Assembly (NCBI GenBank): GCA_013001975.1
Contig: JABDKX010000013.1
Location: forward strand, 1-48,555
Source: Saprospiraceae bacterium
GTDB taxonomy: Bacteria; Bacteroidota; Bacteroidia; Chitinophagales; Saprospiraceae
Direction: 5' to 3'
DNA length: 48,555 bases
In this document: positions 17,719-28,513 of the stretch, piece after piece
Numbering within the stretch: the stretch's first letter is position 1
Layout of the letters: each line of letters opens with the position of its first letter
Notes under the pieces: generated by a model
What the model saw: the letters and a program-made list of their open reading frames with translations, nothing else
Told to the model about the DNA's origin: nothing
Database searches by the model: none
Position numbers and translations under genes: made by a program

Positions 17719-19407
17719 ATGAAATTGAAGCTGATTATATTTTCTGTACTATTTCTATGTAATAAAGTAAACGCTCAGAACTTTGATAACTTTAAAGAAA
17801 AAGATCCCTTTAGTTACTCTGGAAATGTTACAATTGGAACTTCTTTTTATAATGCTGAAGGAAGAGAGAACCGAAGAAATCCTTTTGCTTATTATATAAG
17901 TGCATCTCCAACTATTTCAATCTATGAAATTGATATTCCAATTAGTTTTACTTATAGAGATCAGCAAGGAAGTGTATCTAATCCGTTCCAACGATTCACA
18001 ATTAATCCAAGCTATAAATGGATTAAACTTAGTGTAGGAAATACAAGTCTTGACCTCAGTCCTTATACGCTTTCTGGACAATATATAAAAGGTGCTGCTA
18101 TTGAATTAACACCAGAAAACTTTAGAATTAAAGCTGCATATGGTGAATTGGAAAATCCATTAGCTCAAATTGACACCCTACTCGAAGGGCCATTGTTACT
18201 CCCAACGTATAAAAGAAAAGCTGCTGCGGTATCTATTGGTTATGGCTCTATGAATAATTATATTGATCTCATTTTTTTTAAGGCGAAAGATGATGTTAAG
18301 GCATCAGATATCCCTGCAATAAATCAAAACCTAATTAAACCCGAAGAAAATATTGTTGTTGGTACTTCGTTTGCAGTTTCGCCTATTAATCAGTTATATA
18401 TAAAAGCAAATGTTGGTGCTAGTGCACATACAGCCAATCAAGAAAGTGCAAGTGAATTTAATTACACCGATAGCAATAATTCTTTAGGACGGCTAGAAAA
18501 TGCTTTTACAGTTAATCTTTCTTCCAAACTTCAATTTGCTGGCAATGCAAGTATTAATTATAAGTTTAAAAAAATCGGAATTGGATTTGATTACAAAAGA
18601 GTGGACCCGCTTTATAAAAGTTTAGGTACGTATTATTTTCAAGAAGATTATCAGAATTTTACGATGACATTAAACTTCTCAGCGCTTAACAATAAAGTTA
18701 GATTTAGAGGTTCAGCTGGTATACAAGAAAATAATCTAAGCAAATTAAGATCCAGTACAAGAAAGAGAAAAATATTCAATGGAAATCTGACCCTTATGCC
18801 TTCAAGGACTTTTACAACCTCATTAAGAATGGCAAACTTTACAAGTGATAAAACACCAGTACTTAATACGTTAAATGATAGTATTCAATTTACCCAGACA
18901 ACAGAAACATACAGTATTACACCTGTGTATTCCATCTTAGGGGATAATATTAATTCAACATTTATAGCCATGGTCAATTACCAAAAACTTGTTGATTTGG
19001 GATTGAGCTTTACTGAGGCAAGGCTAGTTGATAATTATATAGCTAATCTATCATATAGTATGTATCTGAAAGCAACTAAGCTTGCAATTACAACAAGTCT
19101 ACTTGGTAACAGGAATATGATTGCTGGTAATGAAAACTCTAGATTGGGTGCTACGGTAACCGCAAGTAAGAAATTTTTTGATAACAAATTATCTGTGTCA
19201 ACTAATGTCGGATTCACTAGAAATTTCATTAATAAAATTATAGATGGTAATACAATAACAGGTAATATTGGTTTAAGATATAATGTAAAAAGAACGATCA
19301 GCATTGGCTTTAATACTAATATTTTACATAGGAAATCTGATATAGAATCTTATCGTGAGCTTAGAGGTACTGCAAAAGTTTCTTATCAATTTAACTCAAA
19401 AAAATAA
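17719..19407 (+). CDS. Outer membrane beta-barrel protein, first gene of surface operon
   Basis: This 562-residue product has a signal peptide (M-K-L-K-L, cleavage near V-N-A/Q) and then a long run of alternating hydrophobic and polar residues broken by short turns, ending in a typical barrel closing strand (A-K-V-S-Y-Q-F) close to the C-terminus. There is no TonB plug signature and no sorting tail, so the protein probably sits in the outer membrane. The family is not recognised. It lies 9 bases before the 2166-residue gene, so both are likely cotranscribed. A channel or anchor role for the downstream exported proteins is inference only. Confidence 0.75.
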   Translation: MKLKLIIFSVLFLCNKVNAQNFDNFKEKDPFSYSGNVTIGTSFYNAEGRENRRNPFAYYISASPTISIYEIDIPISFTYRDQQGSVSNPFQRFTINPSYKWIKLSVGNTSLDLSPYTLSGQYIKGAAIELTPENFRIKAAYGELENPLAQIDTLLEGPLLLPTYKRKAAAVSIGYGSMNNYIDLIFFKAKDDVKASDIPAINQNLIKPEENIVVGTSFAVSPINQLYIKANVGASAHTANQESASEFNYTDSNNSLGRLENAFTVNLSSKLQFAGNASINYKFKKIGIGFDYKRVDPLYKSLGTYYFQEDYQNFTMTLNFSALNNKVRFRGSAGIQENNLSKLRSSTRKRKIFNGNLTLMPSRTFTTSLRMANFTSDKTPVLNTLNDSIQFTQTTETYSITPVYSILGDNINSTFIAMVNYQKLVDLGLSFTEARLVDNYIANLSYSMYLKATKLAITTSLLGNRNMIAGNENSRLGATVTASKKFFDNKLSVSTNVGFTRNFINKIIDGNTITGNIGLRYNVKRTISIGFNTNILHRKSDIESYRELRGTAKVSYQFNSKK

Positions 19408-19416
19408 TTCTGGATT

Positions 19417-22400
19417 ATGATATACATGCTAAAAAATATATCCATATTAATTTGTGTTGTTTTTTTCTCATTTTCATTGAATGCACAAAATTATGACTTA
19501 GAAATTAATGTTTTTGTACCTCCACCATATCCCACTGAATTAGATGTTTACGTCGATAAAATGGAGCAAGGTATAATTACTGTAACAAACTTAACTTCAG
19601 AACCAGTGGAGGCTTTCTTTGGTGTATCGCTTACTGAAAACTCTGGAAAATTTGCAATAACAACAAATGGAATTCTTACGCAAGGAGTAACGGTATCTCA
19701 AGGTGCGACAATGTTAACACCTTCTGATATTAGAGATATTTTTACAGGTTTTTCAGAATCTGATATTAATACGGCTGGTTTATCACCTGCTCAAAAAGAT
19801 GCATTCCTTTTAAATAAGCAATTACCTGAAGGATCTTATACTTTGTGTGTGTTTGCATTTGATAATCGACCTGTATTAATTTCTGACCCTGAAGGAAATG
19901 CATGTTTTGATTTCGATATAGTTTATCCTGAAAGACCCATTATTGATATTCCATTTAATGATGAGGTATTGGATACGCTAAACATTTTCAATATTCTTTG
20001 GAGCCATGAGCTTTCAGATCAAAATGCGTTGTCTAGAACCGAATATGTGATTACTATTATTGATTTGACAGAGCAAGAAATAAGTAACGTTCAAAATGCG
20101 TTTCTTGATCCTGGTATTTCGCCGGACTTTGAAGAAGATGTCGGTCCTCTTAGGTTTAAAACCATTCAAGATGATGTAGAGTTGCCTTTGATAACGGGAA
20201 ATAAGTATGCCGTCAGGGTAACCGCCAAAGATCCTATGGAAATTATTGCATATAAGTTTGGTGGTCATAGCGAAATAGTTGAATTTTTTTATGGCTCTGT
20301 TGAAACAAAAGCAGCAGATGAAAAACCAAAATTGGCAGCTCCCGAAATTATAATTCCTGCTGATGGTAAAGATTTGCCCGTTTCTGACATCATAAATATT
20401 CAATGGGATCACACTATAGAAGATACTACTGATTTTTCTTATACATTAAAAATAATTGATAAGACAGTTGAAAAACTTACGGCAACAATTATTAAACCTG
20501 ATGATCTCGAGAATGACAATTACAATTATATCTTAGATACCAAGATTACTTCCAAAGACACAAGTTTTACTGCGGACAGTACTCTTTGGATTAAAGACCA
20601 TTTTTATGCTGTCGCAATAAAAGCTGAAAGTTCTGATACAAATTTTGTGTTAGAAAATAGCGGATACAGCAAAGTTTCTGGTTTTAAATTCGGGAAAACC
20701 GTCGTTGTTGAAAAAGAAGACAATTGTAGTGATGAATTTATTAGTCAAATTCCTGATAATACAACTAGTGTTAAGCTTAAAAAAAATAAAGAGTATAAGT
20801 TTGGACAATTAAAATTGGATTCAGGAACTGGCTTTACAGGTAACGAAGTTTCAGGATATGAAGGAAAAGGATACATTACGGTCAAGTTAGGTGAAAAAAA
20901 AATAAAGGTTATTGTTTCTTATAAGGATCTAAAAGTAAACAAAGACAAAGAAGTTTTTGCTGGAACTGCTAAAGTAGAAAATGATGCAAACGTAAATCTG
21001 GATGAAAAAATTGCAAATTATATTTCTGGTAATTCCGATCTTCCTTTTGATGAAGTAGCAGGATTTACTACTTATACCAGATTACGTACAAAAATAGAAT
21101 TGGCTAATAATGGAAAACAAGTGGCCCTTCCTCTGGGTATAGATAGAAAGATTGGACAGGAAAACATGGTTATAGGTATTTCTGCTATGGATATAAGTCT
21201 GACACGAGCATCACTTACAGCACTTTTCAGTATTGAAAATCCAGAATGGGGTGATAATATTCCAACCCTTGCTGCTACTGGTGTTTGTTTTAATTCTGAT
21301 GGATTAAGCAATACCGCAAAACTCAGTCTCATAAAAGATTATACTATACCATTAAGCAATGAAACCCTCACTTTAAAGGCTGCTAAATCTGACAATAAAG
21401 AGGAAATTGAAGGGACATTCGCTAGCTTTGGTAAAGACGGATTTGAAAAAGGTCAAATTACCGGAGAAATAAAAATACCTAGAGAAATTTTGGTTCCTGA
21501 AGAAGAAAACGGCGAAGTAAAAGAAACCGGACGCGCAACGCTCTTCTTGTCGGGCACCTTTATGTCTAAGAAAAATTTTCTTCTCGAAGCCAGCTTAACT
21601 TCTTGCCAGATACCGGGGTTGGAAGGATTCAGTTTTCAGCTAAAAAAAGGATCCTATGACAACTCTGATGAGGTGAATCCTTCAGGAATAGATTTTCCAC
21701 AAGGTTATGAAGCTTCTGAGGCAGATGCAAAATGGAAAGGTGTTTGGTTTTCTAATGCAGAAATCAAAGCACCTCAAGGTTGGGGATTTGCAGATGATGG
21801 AAAGAGAACAAGCATTAATTTGAAAAACTTTATTAAAGATAAAGTTGGTGTGTCAATTAAGGGTGAAGCATCTCAATCAATAAAAGGTGAGTTGGAAGGA
21901 TTTGCAATTTCCCTAGATAAAATTAGTCTTGATATCATTCGAAATCAATTTAAATCCATAAAAATAGAAGGAAACTTAGGATTACCTATTCTTCCCAAAG
22001 ACCGACCTCTCGAATACGTTGGGATGGTGGACAAAGACCTCATGAAAGAAAATATTGACAAGAAAGAGAATGCTCTAAGCATGAGTTTTACTATAAAGCC
22101 CAATAAAGAGGGATATGATATCGACTGGTTAAAGGCACATGTAGATTTTGATAGAAACACTCAGTTTTTTATTAAAAATGACGCTAAGGAAAAAGGTCTT
22201 AAAGGTACAATGGGAGGTCTCATTTCTATTAAGACCTCAGATTCAGATGAGACAAGTCTCGAACTCCCTAAACTAAAATTTGAAGGTATGGAGTTGCGTA
22301 AGCTTACACCAAAAAATAAAGAGACAAATGAAAATGATAAAAAAGAAGATAAAAAATCGTTTGTTTTTATTGCACCAAAATTTAGTCTTGAAGGTCTTCC

Positions 22401-25400
22401 CGATAATTCAGAACAAAAGACAGAGGAATCCAGTAACAACCCAGATACAAAAAAGGATGAAAAAAAGAAGGTCAACGGCTTTTCTTTTGAGTTGAAAAAA
22501 CTTGAATTCGCTGATGATGCACAACTCATTGAAAATGGAAGTGAACTGGCATTAAACATTGCTGCGAAAGTCATGCTGGTAGGAGAATCTAATAAAAAAG
22601 ACAAGAGTGGAAAAAAGGCAAAAAATGAAAACGGATATGCGATTTCCGCTGAGGGTGAAATCACATTAAAATCTAAAGTGAGCTTAGACGAATCTATAGC
22701 AACAAATGCTCCTTTAGAAAAACTAAGATTCAGTGCCCCGTCTATATCAGTGAAGAAAATGGCTATCGACACCGAAGTAAAATCTTTAAAATTAGCGGGT
22801 TCAGTTGAATTTGTCAGTGGAGATGCTACTTATGGTAAAGGAGCTGCTGGCAAATTAAAGGTGGAAACTCCACTCACAAGTGTAAACCTTGACGCAAGAT
22901 TCGGTACCAAAGATGACTTCAACTACTGGTGCGCCTATGGAAGCGTAGGTCGCGTCGGAAATTCAGGAAATAAGCCAGCAGGTCCATTATATCCAACTCC
23001 AAAAACACCTAATCCAGGTATTCTTCAACTTTGGGGCTTTAGAGGGGGTGCTTATTATCACATGCGAGATGAAGGGCAAGATGCCAATGATAAAAATGTA
23101 ACCTTAAGCAGATATGTGCCAGACAAATCAAAAGATCTAGGTTTGAAAGCAGGAGTTACCATAGCACTTGACAAGAAAAAAATGGGTAGCACTAAAAAAG
23201 AAGTTTTTTGGGCGAACCCAGAGTTAGGAATCGAAATTGGAGATGGAACAAAGGTCACATTGGAAGGCAGCGGGTATATGCTCAAAGATGATATGACACC
23301 GAATGGAGAAACAATTGATGGTATAGAATTCCGGATGATTAATACCAAAGCGAGACCAACTGCATTTAATATCAAAGGAGACAAATGGGATTTGCAAGCC
23401 AACATGGATGTGTTTGTCAACATGGAAGGTGGAATTATGAAAGGGGGTTATGACGGTTTGAAAATGGTGGAAGCGAGTCTCAAAGTAAGCGAACAAGAAA
23501 ATTATGTCAAATTAGGAACGCCTAAAAAACCAGGTAAAGCGACGTTCAGTATTCCTAATACTGAAATTTCCATAACACCAAGTGCTTACCTTATGGCCGG
23601 CTATCAAACAACTTTACCAAAAGCAGAGTTGGACCCATTTATAGGTGGTATGTTCAAGAAAAGTAACAGTGGATTTTCTGGTGCTGCATCTGGCTCCCAG
23701 GTATCTACCAGAACGAACGGTCAAACTGGATTTGCCTTTGGCGCTAAACTGGATTACAGCTTGAATTTAAGAGCAGCCATTCTTTATGCTGATTTCAGAG
23801 CCATGGCTGGATTTGATCTCAGTTTGATTTCACAAGATATTGCATGTGTAGGTCTTGGGAAGAAAGGTCTTGATGGGTGGTATGCTGAAGGAAAAGTATA
23901 TGCTGGCTTTAAAGGAGATATGGGTCTCTATGTTGACATTTTCTTTTACGAAGGAAAAATCTCATTGTTGACACTACAGGCGGCATTGCTTCTTGAAGGC
24001 GGATTGCCTAATCCTGTATATGCCCACGGTAAAGCCAGCATGTCCTACAGGGTTCTAGGTGGACTTGTAAGTGGTACAACTCAATTTGATGTTAAGATAG
24101 GTGAAAAATGTATTCCAATTGAAGAGGACGATCTAGGCCTGGATGATGATTTCATTGCGGCAATGTACCCTAGGGATCAGCAGAAGGACGCTTCTGTATT
24201 TTCAAAACCTATGGTATCCTTTAATGGAAAAATAGGTACTAACAAGACTACAATCAATGATCTTAATCAGATTTATCAAGTTAAAATTCCTAAGTCAAAA
24301 GTAGCCACCAATCCTGATGGATCTGTAAAGGTTGTTGAAAACAAAAATGCGGGTCAGGTGAGAACATTCAGAGTAAAGATTAAATTCTTTAAATATACAG
24401 ATGAAAACAGCGAACTAATAAAAGGAAAAGGTGAAATATTAGATGATGTTGAATACAAATATACGATCACTAAGATGCTCAGTCCTGAAGCCACACATAA
24501 TTTCGAAATCGTTTTGGTCGCAGACGAGTATGTCGATGGAAATTGGATTCCATTCAAGAAAAATTCAGGAGATCTATGGGAGCTGAAAAGAAGTCACAGC
24601 TTTTTAACTGGTCAACGTCCAGACAGAATCACTTATGATAACGTTGACTTCCTTTATCCTATGTCAAGACAAAGTACATATCTGCAGGATGAAAATTCTG
24701 CTAAGGAAGGATTTGTTGAATTTGGTGTACCTATTGATTATCTCTTTGAATCCAGAACGGAAGGAGATGGACAATGGAAATCAAAAATAGAAGCGAGATT
24801 TATTGTGGACAGACCTTCAACTTTTTTGAAGGCATCAAGTAATGACTGGAACAGAAAAGCCAACAAGGAAGTATTCTATGCTGTAGAGCCTAAATTAGGA
24901 AAAGGTAAGTTTCTGGTTTTCGATATGCCTTCTGGAGAAAATGCATTACCTAATGCTTCTATTATTCGCATAAATATTGTGAGATCGTTTGAAAAAAATC
25001 CTGATTTCAAAGGAGATAAATTGAAAGCGGTTCAGGTAGAAGAGTATAATGCCACAATTAATATTGAAGGCAAAGACTATCAGAATTTTCCACCCGATCC
25101 TCCTAAGGATAAATTTCTTTACCAGATGGTTTTTAGGACAAGTAAATACAATAATCTGGAAGAAAAGTTAGCTGACCAATCGAAAGCTAAGGCCACTTTA
25201 ATTAAACCGAGGAATTATAGTTATCACGCCGTTTCATTCAACACGCCAACCGATGAGAAATTTTCAGATTATGACTTATATGGCAAAGCATTGTCAAGAG
25301 ACTTCAAGCACTTGTTATATATCAATCAGATTCGGAGAACAGGTCTTACAAGTTCATTGCAATATTTCTTTGAAACTGAAAATAATTTTTTCAAAAATTA

Positions 25401-25917
25401 TAAAAAAGTGTTTAAAGAAGATAAGGGATTTGAATTGGAAAAATTGAGGATAGCTTCAGCTATTGAATTTGCAGACAATTTCCTTAAATGGAAATGGTCA
25501 AGTGGCTCTGATCTTAAGTTTTTATACAAAATATGGAAAGAATATTATGAGGACCGCGTACATGATTGTCCAGTATATCCTACTAGATGGAATGGACTGG
25601 TTGCTTCTGATTTCTACAATGCGGCATATCATGCAGATCAATTGAAACCCATTTTGGAAACAGTAAATTATTCATTGAAAACCGGTGAAGCTAAGGATAG
25701 GTATAGAATGCTCGATTACAAAAAGAAAATTTTAGAAGATTATTATGAAAGACCAGGAAAACAATTTGGTCCAAAATATTATAATAAGGCTTATAAAGTA
25801 AAATTTCAATACAGAAGTCCTGCGGTAGAAGGAAAAAATTCCGGCAAACCAAATAGGAGATATGTTAATGGCAAAACAATAGTAATAGACTACGGAGCTC
25901 TTAATAATTATAACTAA
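19417..25917 (+). CDS. Giant exported protein (2166 residues) of unknown function
   Basis: The product begins with a signal peptide (start at 19417 or the in-frame ATG 19426; cleavage near L-N-A/Q). Residues about 25-180 form an N-terminal domain in which Pro-rich P-P-P-Y-P is followed by a beta-rich fold. Two immunoglobulin/FN3-like repeats follow (about 185-300 and 310-425), each with a Pro-rich start and a Trp in the N-I-x-W strand. A very long beta-rich central part (about 440-1600) contains Lys/Glu-rich low-complexity segments near 970-1060 and 1105-1120, and Gly/aromatic repeats that resemble amphipathic strands. The last 500 residues are mixed alpha/beta. I see no T9SS sorting tail. 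The N-terminal part may relate to the TANFOR-type regions of Bacteroidota surface proteins, but that is from memory and unverified. Confidence 0.8.
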   Translation: MIYMLKNISILICVVFFSFSLNAQNYDLEINVFVPPPYPTELDVYVDKMEQGIITVTNLTSEPVEAFFGVSLTENSGKFAITTNGILTQGVTVSQGATMLTPSDIRDIFTGFSESDINTAGLSPAQKDAFLLNKQLPEGSYTLCVFAFDNRPVLISDPEGNACFDFDIVYPERPIIDIPFNDEVLDTLNIFNILWSHELSDQNALSRTEYVITIIDLTEQEISNVQNAFLDPGISPDFEEDVGPLRFKTIQDDVELPLITGNKYAVRVTAKDPMEIIAYKFGGHSEIVEFFYGSVETKAADEKPKLAAPEIIIPADGKDLPVSDIINIQWDHTIEDTTDFSYTLKIIDKTVEKLTATIIKPDDLENDNYNYILDTKITSKDTSFTADSTLWIKDHFYAVAIKAESSDTNFVLENSGYSKVSGFKFGKTVVVEKEDNCSDEFISQIPDNTTSVKLKKNKEYKFGQLKLDSGTGFTGNEVSGYEGKGYITVKLGEKKIKVIVSYKDLKVNKDKEVFAGTAKVENDANVNLDEKIANYISGNSDLPFDEVAGFTTYTRLRTKIELANNGKQVALPLGIDRKIGQENMVIGISAMDISLTRASLTALFSIENPEWGDNIPTLAATGVCFNSDGLSNTAKLSLIKDYTIPLSNETLTLKAAKSDNKEEIEGTFASFGKDGFEKGQITGEIKIPREILVPEEENGEVKETGRATLFLSGTFMSKKNFLLEASLTSCQIPGLEGFSFQLKKGSYDNSDEVNPSGIDFPQGYEASEADAKWKGVWFSNAEIKAPQGWGFADDGKRTSINLKNFIKDKVGVSIKGEASQSIKGELEGFAISLDKISLDIIRNQFKSIKIEGNLGLPILPKDRPLEYVGMVDKDLMKENIDKKENALSMSFTIKPNKEGYDIDWLKAHVDFDRNTQFFIKNDAKEKGLKGTMGGLISIKTSDSDETSLELPKLKFEGMELRKLTPKNKETNENDKKEDKKSFVFIAPKFSLEGLPDNSEQKTEESSNNPDTKKDEKKKVNGFSFELKKLEFADDAQLIENGSELALNIAAKVMLVGESNKKDKSGKKAKNENGYAISAEGEITLKSKVSLDESIATNAPLEKLRFSAPSISVKKMAIDTEVKSLKLAGSVEFVSGDATYGKGAAGKLKVETPLTSVNLDARFGTKDDFNYWCAYGSVGRVGNSGNKPAGPLYPTPKTPNPGILQLWGFRGGAYYHMRDEGQDANDKNVTLSRYVPDKSKDLGLKAGVTIALDKKKMGSTKKEVFWANPELGIEIGDGTKVTLEGSGYMLKDDMTPNGETIDGIEFRMINTKARPTAFNIKGDKWDLQANMDVFVNMEGGIMKGGYDGLKMVEASLKVSEQENYVKLGTPKKPGKATFSIPNTEISITPSAYLMAGYQTTLPKAELDPFIGGMFKKSNSGFSGAASGSQVSTRTNGQTGFAFGAKLDYSLNLRAAILYADFRAMAGFDLSLISQDIACVGLGKKGLDGWYAEGKVYAGFKGDMGLYVDIFFYEGKISLLTLQAALLLEGGLPNPVYAHGKASMSYRVLGGLVSGTTQFDVKIGEKCIPIEEDDLGLDDDFIAAMYPRDQQKDASVFSKPMVSFNGKIGTNKTTINDLNQIYQVKIPKSKVATNPDGSVKVVENKNAGQVRTFRVKIKFFKYTDENSELIKGKGEILDDVEYKYTITKMLSPEATHNFEIVLVADEYVDGNWIPFKKNSGDLWELKRSHSFLTGQRPDRITYDNVDFLYPMSRQSTYLQDENSAKEGFVEFGVPIDYLFESRTEGDGQWKSKIEARFIVDRPSTFLKASSNDWNRKANKEVFYAVEPKLGKGKFLVFDMPSGENALPNASIIRINIVRSFEKNPDFKGDKLKAVQVEEYNATINIEGKDYQNFPPDPPKDKFLYQMVFRTSKYNNLEEKLADQSKAKATLIKPRNYSYHAVSFNTPTDEKFSDYDLYGKALSRDFKHLLYINQIRRTGLTSSLQYFFETENNFFKNYKKVFKEDKGFELEKLRIASAIEFADNFLKWKWSSGSDLKFLYKIWKEYYEDRVHDCPVYPTRWNGLVASDFYNAAYHADQLKPILETVNYSLKTGEAKDRYRMLDYKKKILEDYYERPGKQFGPKYYNKAYKVKFQYRSPAVEGKNSGKPNRRYVNGKTIVIDYGALNNYN

Positions 25918-25935
25918 GCTATTCAAATTAAGATT

Positions 25936-28020
25936 ATGAAAGAATTTATAATACTTACAGGATTGGTTCTTTTATCGACTCATGGGATCGGACAGGTAAG
26001 TGAATTCCTGGACAACCCCGATGCTGAAGAAGTTTTGGACTCTAGTCAAACCAGAGATGCAGACATCTATTTGTTCTCAAAATCTACTGATGATGGGTTA
26101 AGCTTAAGGTGGGCCCCTTCTTCACCGAATGTATGGTTGGAAGGAAATACATATGGCTATTCAGTAGACAAAATGCAACTCGATTCAAATAATGTAGAAA
26201 AATTTATACCACTTGGTCAAGGCCTATACAAAGCATGGCCATTGGATGAATGGAAATCCATCGTTTCTGAAGATTCACCTTATACGGCGGCTGCAGCTAT
26301 GACAATTTATGGAGCAGAAGAATCAACAGGAGGAGATAGCTTCACCAAAGGAGACCAAGACCTCAATAATAGATTCGGATTTGCACTGCTCTCAGCCGAT
26401 CTTGATAAAAATGCCGCAACTGCATCTGGGCTATCTGCAACTGATCAGAAAGTTGAAATCGGAGAATATGTAATATATAGGATCTATATCAAAGATGAAT
26501 TGGGAAATGCACGCTCCGATACCAGTTTTTACTTATGTCAAAGAGAAGAAGTTGTTCAGGAAACAGCACCAATAATTTCTGAAATAGAAGAATTGGAAAA
26601 TGTAGTGAATTTGAGTTGGGACAAATATTCAGGTTCCACAACATTTACAGGATTTTACATTGAACGTTCTGATGATAACGGAAGTACATATTTACGTATT
26701 ACCGAAAGACCCGTTTTGGATATATCTACAAACCTTATGGAAGGAGATATCATCAGTTATGCAGATTCACTTGAAACCAATTACCAATCATATTATTACA
26801 GGTTAGTTGCTGTGGATGCATTTGGGGATGAAAGTTTACCCAGTGAAGCTGTCATAGCTATGGGACGAGATAAGACAGGCCCCGAGGCACCAGAAAATTT
26901 TATTGTAGAAGAACAGAATAATGGATTTCAATTGTCATGGGAATTTGATAATGCCCTCAATGATATTACAGGATTCAATATTTATAAATCTGTTGAAACC
27001 GAAGACAACTATGATCTCATTTCTCAAAACCTCTCTCCAGAAAGCAGAGCCTTCATTGATAACGATCCCGATCCTATAAAAACAAATTACTACTATGTAA
27101 CTGCCATTGATACTGCTGGAAATGAATCCTCCAGTAAAATTAATTTTGGTATTACCACGGATAATATTCCTCCTCAAGCACCTGGTAATTTAAGATACAG
27201 TATAGACACTATGGGTCAATTGCTCATCCTTTGGGACGCTCCAAGGGATAATGATATAAGAGGGTATAGAGTATATGTAAGTAATGCACAAGATGATGAG
27301 TTCGCATCTGAATCTGGAGATTATCTCAAGCAAACATATTTTGCTACAAATATTGAATTAGAAACGCTGACTGAAAAGATATACTACTTTGTTCAAGCTA
27401 TAGATTGGAGTTATAATGTATCTGAAAATTCAATGACATTAGAGGTTGTTAAACCGGATATTTTACCGCCATCTCAGTCTATTTTTGTTGATTATGAAGT
27501 TACTGAAGAGGGTATATCTTTTAATTGGATACCTAGTATCAGTGAGGATGTAAAAGAAATACAGTTACTGAAAAGAGAACTGGGACAAGAATGGGTTTCA
27601 GTAAACAACTTTGATCAAAACACGCTTACTTTTCTGGATAAAAGTGTCGAAGAAGGTGTGTTTTATGAATATACATTAAATACAATAGATGATGCAGGTA
27701 ATTCCACTCTTTCTGAAAAAACACTAAATCTTGAAGCTCTAAAATCTTTCTTTTTAAAAGAGATTCCTACACTGGAAGCAAAATCTGAAGATGAAGGTAT
27801 CGTTTTGACAATTGGATACCCGGAAAAAGAAAATTTCACATTTACAATTTACAGAGGAGAAAATGAGGGCCTTCTAAGTACCTTAAAAATATTGGAATCT
27901 GGAGAAGAATTCGTTGATAAGGATATTAGAAAAAAAGTCAAATATCAATATGCTGTCAAAGCTAACGCCATGGATGGGCGTGATTCAAAACTGAGTAATA
28001 TAATTTCAATCAAAAAATAA
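25936..28020 (+). CDS. Exported fibronectin type III repeat protein
   Basis: A 694-residue product with a signal peptide (cleavage near G-I-G/Q) and an N-terminal domain (about 22-205) of unknown fold rich in Trp and Asp. At least four FN3 modules follow (about 215-310, 318-410, 412-505, 510-600), recognisable by repeated L-S-W / I-L-W / F-N-W strands, Y-Y-Y-R/V-x-A-x-D and D-T/A-G-N-E-S turns; a fifth, weaker one closes the protein. There is no C-terminal sorting domain. It starts 18 bases after the giant gene and 12 before the T9SS-tail gene. A binding or scaffold role at the surface is inferred from the FN3 repeats. Confidence 0.85.
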   Translation: MKEFIILTGLVLLSTHGIGQVSEFLDNPDAEEVLDSSQTRDADIYLFSKSTDDGLSLRWAPSSPNVWLEGNTYGYSVDKMQLDSNNVEKFIPLGQGLYKAWPLDEWKSIVSEDSPYTAAAAMTIYGAEESTGGDSFTKGDQDLNNRFGFALLSADLDKNAATASGLSATDQKVEIGEYVIYRIYIKDELGNARSDTSFYLCQREEVVQETAPIISEIEELENVVNLSWDKYSGSTTFTGFYIERSDDNGSTYLRITERPVLDISTNLMEGDIISYADSLETNYQSYYYRLVAVDAFGDESLPSEAVIAMGRDKTGPEAPENFIVEEQNNGFQLSWEFDNALNDITGFNIYKSVETEDNYDLISQNLSPESRAFIDNDPDPIKTNYYYVTAIDTAGNESSSKINFGITTDNIPPQAPGNLRYSIDTMGQLLILWDAPRDNDIRGYRVYVSNAQDDEFASESGDYLKQTYFATNIELETLTEKIYYFVQAIDWSYNVSENSMTLEVVKPDILPPSQSIFVDYEVTEEGISFNWIPSISEDVKEIQLLKRELGQEWVSVNNFDQNTLTFLDKSVEEGVFYEYTLNTIDDAGNSTLSEKTLNLEALKSFFLKEIPTLEAKSEDEGIVLTIGYPEKENFTFTIYRGENEGLLSTLKILESGEEFVDKDIRKKVKYQYAVKANAMDGRDSKLSNIISIKK

Positions 28021-28032
28021 AATCCTATAAAT

Positions 28033-28509
28033 ATGAAAGCACTATTTACACTCATTTTTCTATGTACTGGAATATTTTATTCCAATGCACAGGAAATTCT
28101 TGCAGTGACAGGAGGTGATGCCTTTGGCAATGGAGGATCATCATCCTATACTGTAGGTCAACAATTTTTTGGATTTAAAACTGACGGTACGAATACTGTG
28201 ATAGAAGGTATTCAACATCCTATTGAAATTTCTGTAATTACAGGAACAGAAAACGACTTGGTGTTAAACCTGAATTTATCGGTTTATCCGAATCCTACTG
28301 CTCAATTACTAAATCTTGAAATAATAGATTATAACAAAGAAAAATTAAAGTTCCAGTTATTTGATTTTCAAGGCAAATTAATAGATGACCAATTCATCAC
28401 AGGTTCAATTACCAAAATTTTCCTTGGGAATTTAATTCCGTCTACATATTTACTGAAAGTCGTTGATCAGAACCAATCTTTCAAATCATTCAAAATCGTT
28501 AAAAACTAA
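28033..28509 (+). CDS. Small secreted protein with T9SS type A sorting domain
   Basis: The 158-residue product has a signal peptide (cleavage near S-N-A/Q), a short domain (about 22-75) with the pattern T-G-G-D-A-F-G-N-G-G and Y-T-V-G-Q that ends G-I-Q-H-P-I-E-I, and a T9SS C-terminal domain (about 80-158) starting V-Y-P-N-P-T and ending in F-K-I-V-K-N. The Y-P-N-P start and Lys-rich end are the hallmarks of type A sorting tails, so the protein should cross the outer membrane through the T9SS. It is the only member of this operon with such a tail. The first domain occurs widely in Bacteroidota, to my recollection; its role is unknown. Confidence 0.88.
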   Translation: MKALFTLIFLCTGIFYSNAQEILAVTGGDAFGNGGSSSYTVGQQFFGFKTDGTNTVIEGIQHPIEISVITGTENDLVLNLNLSVYPNPTAQLLNLEIIDYNKEKLKFQLFDFQGKLIDDQFITGSITKIFLGNLIPSTYLLKVVDQNQSFKSFKIVKN

Positions 28510-28513
28510 TACA

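Noticed and set aside
22161-22772. Minus-strand 203-codon open frame inside the giant gene
   Set aside because: Antisense to a continuous 2166-codon gene; its Ser/Phe-rich composition is the mirror of Lys/Glu-rich coding sequence.
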